From REEB506 sp040381035 (GTDB taxonomy: Bacteria > Pseudomonadota > Alphaproteobacteria > Caulobacterales > Aquidulcibacteraceae): a stretch of 18,014 nucleotides of DNA. Positions within the stretch are counted from its first letter, which is position 1. Each line of letters starts with the position of its first letter. A program made the translations under genes and the position numbers. This document shows positions 15,398 through 18,014 of the stretch, piece by piece. The notes under the pieces were generated by a model. That model was not told the origin of the DNA and did no database searches. It saw nothing but the letters and a program-made list of their open reading frames with translations. The stretch covers positions 1 through 18,014 of the forward strand of contig JBEIHY010000068.1 of NCBI GenBank assembly GCA_040381035.1, written 5' to 3'.

Positions 15398-16012
15398 GTG
15401 AGCGGCGATCAGCAAAGGCCCAGAGCAGACACGGCGGTTCTTGCGTTGGCGTGTCTAGAGGAGCTCGCGCTTGAGAAAGGGCTTGATGACGTCTCGATGC
15501 GCGACGTGGCAAAGCGGCTCGGGATCTCACTTGCCGCGCTGCAATATCATTATGCAAGCAAGGCGGCGCTTCTTGAGGCCTTCGTCGCACGCACCATCAC
15601 CGAGTATCGCGCGCGACTGGCGGTAATCGCTGCGGCAAATACCAAAACGCCCCGCTATAGCGCTGCGATCCGGTTCATGGCGCTAGAAACGCGCCGCATC
15701 GGGGAGAGCGGCGTTTTGGCGATGATCCAAGCGCGGGCCTTTCACGATCCGGCGGCAAAGCTGGCGACCGAGACCTTCATGCAAGCGTATCTGTCGATCT
15801 TGCACGACATGATCGCCGCGGAGTTCCCCGGTCTTTCACCAAAAAAAACAAACCGCGCCGCAACGCTTGTTTGTTCATTGCTGGAGGGCCTCATTTCGAC
15901 GCTCGACGCGTCGCGCGCCCGCGGCGTAGACGAAGCGAAGGCGATCGATGCGGTCATCATGGTCGCATCCGCCATTCCCATTCTGATCGGCCGGTCAAAC
16001 ACCGCCGAGTGA
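15398..16012 (+). CDS. TetR/AcrR family transcriptional regulator
   Basis: A 204-residue regulator starting at GTG 15398, with a GGGAGGGGGG ribosome site five bases upstream. The frame is open to 15344, but that would start inside the promoter. Residues ~10-62 form the TetR HTH: TAVLALACLEELALEKGLDD, VSMRDVAKRLGISLAALQYH, YASKAALLEAFV. The C-terminal helical domain (MIQARAFHDP..., ATLVCSLLEGLISTLD) resembles the ligand-binding domain of BetI/AcrR-like members. It faces the amine oxidase gene and most likely represses both itself and the oxidase from the phased operators. The inducer may be the oxidase's amine substrate. Confidence 0.88.
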   Translation: MSGDQQRPRADTAVLALACLEELALEKGLDDVSMRDVAKRLGISLAALQYHYASKAALLEAFVARTITEYRARLAVIAAANTKTPRYSAAIRFMALETRRIGESGVLAMIQARAFHDPAAKLATETFMQAYLSILHDMIAAEFPGLSPKKTNRAATLVCSLLEGLISTLDASRARGVDEAKAIDAVIMVASAIPILIGRSNTAE

Positions 16013-16157
16013 CGTTTTTAGCGTTGGCTAAACCAAAACGATCAGTCAGGGACTTTGTTCGCTCACCGACACCGGTCCCAACTCGGCGGCAATAGCCGCA
16101 GGGCAGTTGTGTCCAACGCCATCAAGGCGAGTCCGCCAATCGAGCATTGCTAACGGC

Positions 16158-16191
16158 AGCCGATTGAGAAAAGCGAAGCGTCGGTTTTTTT
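16158..16191 (+). terminator. Weak intrinsic terminator candidate after the second TetR gene
   Basis: AGCCGA (16158-16163) can pair with TCGGTT (16181-16186), including one G-U pair, and seven T residues follow through 16191. The stem is short and the loop long. A second imperfect stem, TTTAGC-GTTG-GCTAAA, lies right after the stop codon at 16017-16032. Confidence 0.3.
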
Positions 16192-16205
16192 GTTCTTTGT
16201 TCAGG

Positions 16206-16267
16206 TTTCTTGGGCGGCGTCCCCCGACGGCGCTGTTGCGCCGTTGCGGGGGGCGGCTTCCAAGAAA
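16206..16267. repeat. Long imperfect hairpin, possible IS91 terminus
   Basis: TTTCTTGG (16206-16213) pairs with CCAAGAAA (16260-16267), and ACGGCGC (16227-16233) pairs with GCGCCGT (16238-16244) around a TGTT loop. The intervening C- and G-rich tracts are largely complementary. It lies about 270 bases past the transposase stop. Confidence 0.5.
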
Positions 16268-16534
16268 GCTCAGTGGCTGACCCGCGGGGCGGCGAGCGCG
16301 TCTATGGGGATTGCGGCTCGGCGTGGCGGTCCCGGGAAAGGTTCGCGGCGGGCGCGGTCGTCGCTTGGCTGGCGCCGGCGTTAGCTCCAGTGCGCATCTT
16401 CGCCCGGATCGTGGCTCCAGACGGCGGTAATTCGGCGAAGTCTTGCGTCGCGGCGGTCTTTCGACGCAGCCGCGCTTTTCCCGCCGGGCAGGTGCGTTTC
16501 TTTCGGGACGTGCTCATGGCGCGGGCGATGGCTG

Positions 16535-17758
16535 TCACGATGTGTCCGCCGGTTGAGGCGCCTCGCGGCAGCGCCATGTACGCGGCGTCGATCCGCGCTC
16601 AAAAATCTCGACCAGGATCATCCGGCCGCCGCAGGCCGTGCACCGCTTTGGCTCGGGCGCTTCGGCGCTGGTCGGCGGCGCAGCTTCATTGGCGCTGACG
16701 GCGTCGCCGACAACCGAGCTTGTTACGCCAAGCAACGCGCGCGCTTTGGCGATGTTTTCAGCGCGATGGCCGTTGGCGAAGAGGCCATAATGGCGGATGC
16801 GGTGAAAGCCGTCGGGCACGACGTGGAGCACGAAGCGGCGGATGAATTCGTGCGCGTCGAGCGTCATGGCGCCATAGCGCGCCGCGCCGTCCTGGCGCTA
16901 AGCCTTGACCGTGAAAGGGCCGCGCTGGCCGTCGAAGGCGACGAGCCGCGAATTGCCGATGGCGACGCGGTGGGTATAGCGCGCGAGGTAGCTCAACACT
17001 TGCTCGGGCCCGGCAAAGGGGCGTTTGGCATAGACCACCCATTCCGTTTTTGCGCAGGGCTTCAGAAACGCGTTGAAGGCCGATGCGTCGGATAGATCGG
17101 CATGGTCGCCGAAGAAGCGCAGCGCGTCGGCGGCATGCAGAGCGCGCAACCGCTCGATCATCAGCCTGCGGAAGAGCCGCGACAGCACCCGTACGGGCAG
17201 AAAGAATCCGCGCCGGCATGGGATCCATCGCGATCCGTCAAGGGCGATGCCGCCGCCGGGCACGATGCAATGCGCATGCGGATGATGCGTCAGCGCCGAT
17301 CCCCAGGTGTGGAGGACCATCGTGACGCCGATCTTGGCGCCGAGATGTTTTTGATCGGCGGCGATTTTGATCAGCGCCTCGGACGCGGCCTTAAACAGCG
17401 CATCATAGATCGCGGCCTTGTTGGTGTAGGCGATCGCCGCGACTGGCGCCGGCAGGGTGAAGACGTCGTGATAGTATGGCGCGGGCAGAAGCTCGGCCCG
17501 GCGCGCCTCCAGCCACTCATAAGCCGCGGCCGCCTGGCATTTCGGGCAATGCCGGTTGCGGCAGGAATTGTAGGAAATCTCTGCCCGATCGCAGCCTTCG
17601 CACCGGGTGACATGCCCGCCGAGCGCCGCCGTGCGGCAGCGCTCGATCGCGCTCATCACGCGCAATTGGCCAAGGCTTAAATGCCCGGCCTCAGCCGATC
17701 GAAAAGCGGGGCCCGAGGTGCAGAAGATGTCCGCAACCTCGAGCTTATGTCGCGACAC
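16535..17758 (-). pseudogene. IS91-family HUH transposase with in-frame amber stop
   Basis: The full frame is about 407 codons, the normal family size, but TAG at 16898-16900 ends the first part after 286 residues. Visible motifs are a zinc finger (C53, C56, C66, C71, C74 in RCEGC and CRNRHCPKC), the HUH metal motif HPHAHCIVPGGG (H161, H163) and the paired tyrosines of YLARYTHRVAI (Y257, Y261). After the stop the same frame continues with RQDGAARYGAMTLDAHEFIR, RIRHYGLFAN and a C-terminal CxxC (CTACGGRM). Relatives usually have Tyr where the TAG stands, as in K-D-Y-R, so a Tyr codon to TAG change is the simplest history. The truncated product keeps the catalytic residues but lacks the C-terminal region; it is probably inactive. 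Confidence 0.85.
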
Positions 17759-17774
17759 GGAAGACTGCGCCTGA

Positions 17775-17912
17775 TCAGGCGGGCGGCTTGGCGCTTGGCT
17801 TTCCGACGTCGGAGAAATCGAGCTTGTCGAACGGGCTGACGACGGCGTCGATGATCCTGGTCGAGACGCGCGTATAGATCGCCGTCGTCTCCAGCTTCAC
17901 GTGGCCCAACGG
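17775..17912 (-). pseudogene. C-terminal fragment of IS91-associated tyrosine recombinase
   Basis: The minus-strand frame reads LGHVKLETTAIYTRVS, then TRIIDAVVSPFDKL, and ends at TGA 17775-17777, 16 bp before the transposase start. LGH...TTxxYTRV is the end of a phage-type integrase, with the catalytic His and the nucleophilic Tyr of AIYTRV. Upstream the frame hits TAG at 17937-17939, and the residues before LGH (VQLYGACP) do not look like the family. The rest of the enzyme is therefore missing here and the gene is 5'-truncated. Confidence 0.7.
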
Positions 17913-18014
17913 GCATGCGCCATAAAGCTGCACTTTCTACGTCATTGAAAATCAAACAATGTTTGACTGGCGTCCACTGATTGCGGAGCTTTGCCGCTGT
18001 AGACTTCGCCAAAC

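Larger units (their letters stand above)
16204..17936 (-). mobile_element. IS91-family element, decayed
   Basis: The unit comprises a tyrosine-recombinase tail, an HUH transposase with an internal stop, and a non-coding end with a long imperfect hairpin at 16206-16267. This gene order is typical of IS91-like rolling-circle insertion sequences carrying a companion integrase. Limits are inferred. The low-coordinate end is set by the hairpin, beyond which the minus strand reads CCTGAAC, containing the GAAC tetranucleotide preferred by IS91. The high-coordinate end is where the recombinase homology fades (17912-17936). I found no direct repeats, as expected for this family. Confidence 0.6.

Noticed and set aside
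16013..16534. Additional plus- and minus-strand frames between the second TetR gene and the IS91 transposase
   Set aside because: They overlap the hairpin and the non-coding end of the insertion sequence, differ in every frame and show no domain.
4401..16900. Stop-codon reassignment to explain both the TAA at 4401 and the TAG at 16898
   Set aside because: TAA, TAG and TGA are all used as ordinary gene ends in this window (TAA at 2269, TAG at 8228, TGA at 16010). Two independent nonsense changes are simpler.
17677..18012. 111-codon minus-strand frame at the right edge
   Set aside because: It runs out of frame with the recognisable integrase tail (LGHVKLETTAIYTRV), and its own translation shows no family signature.

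Overview
The window is 18 kb of GC-rich bacterial chromosome. It looks alphaproteobacterial, perhaps close to Caulobacterales/Hyphomonadales or sphingomonads. The hints are the type of TonB-dependent receptor, the 'spinster'-like MFS carrier, the abundance of TetR regulators and the GC-biased third codon positions. I could run no database search, so the taxon and every family name rest on motif recognition.

Left part (1-5.3 kb). A minus-strand gene encodes a PAS-like / LuxR-HTH / alpha-beta-hydrolase fusion regulator whose hydrolase nucleophile is alanine. Upstream of it is a minus-strand MFS transporter of the GPH type. Divergent from that transporter is a plus-strand amidohydrolase-2 family gene (TIM-barrel hydrolase or decarboxylase) broken by one in-frame TAA. 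A small possible gene of unknown function follows on the minus strand.

Central uptake and activation operon (5.3-11.3 kb). A TonB-dependent receptor, an acyl-CoA synthetase and an MFS carrier run in that order on the minus strand. The synthetase and carrier overlap by ATGA, and a perfect hairpin lies between receptor and synthetase. A divergent TetR regulator faces the receptor across an AT-rich 9-bp inverted repeat. This reads as outer-membrane uptake, inner-membrane transport and CoA activation of an unidentified carboxylic acid under TetR control. The amidohydrolase, GPH carrier and fusion regulator next door may belong to the same catabolic island.

Right accessory part (11.3-18 kb). This holds a FitAB/VapBC-type toxin-antitoxin pair with an 18-bp perfect palindrome over its promoter, and a coupled XRE regulator plus four-helix membrane protein. 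A flavin amine oxidase then stands divergent from a second TetR gene, with two near-palindromic operators and a half-site on an exact 33-bp period. The end is a decayed IS91-family element: a transposase with an in-frame TAG, and the C-terminal tail of its companion tyrosine recombinase.

The most promising features are the pseudo-hydrolase regulator, the phased TetR operator array, the palindrome upstream of the receptor, and the two single-stop interruptions. I saw no tRNA, rRNA or CRISPR array.
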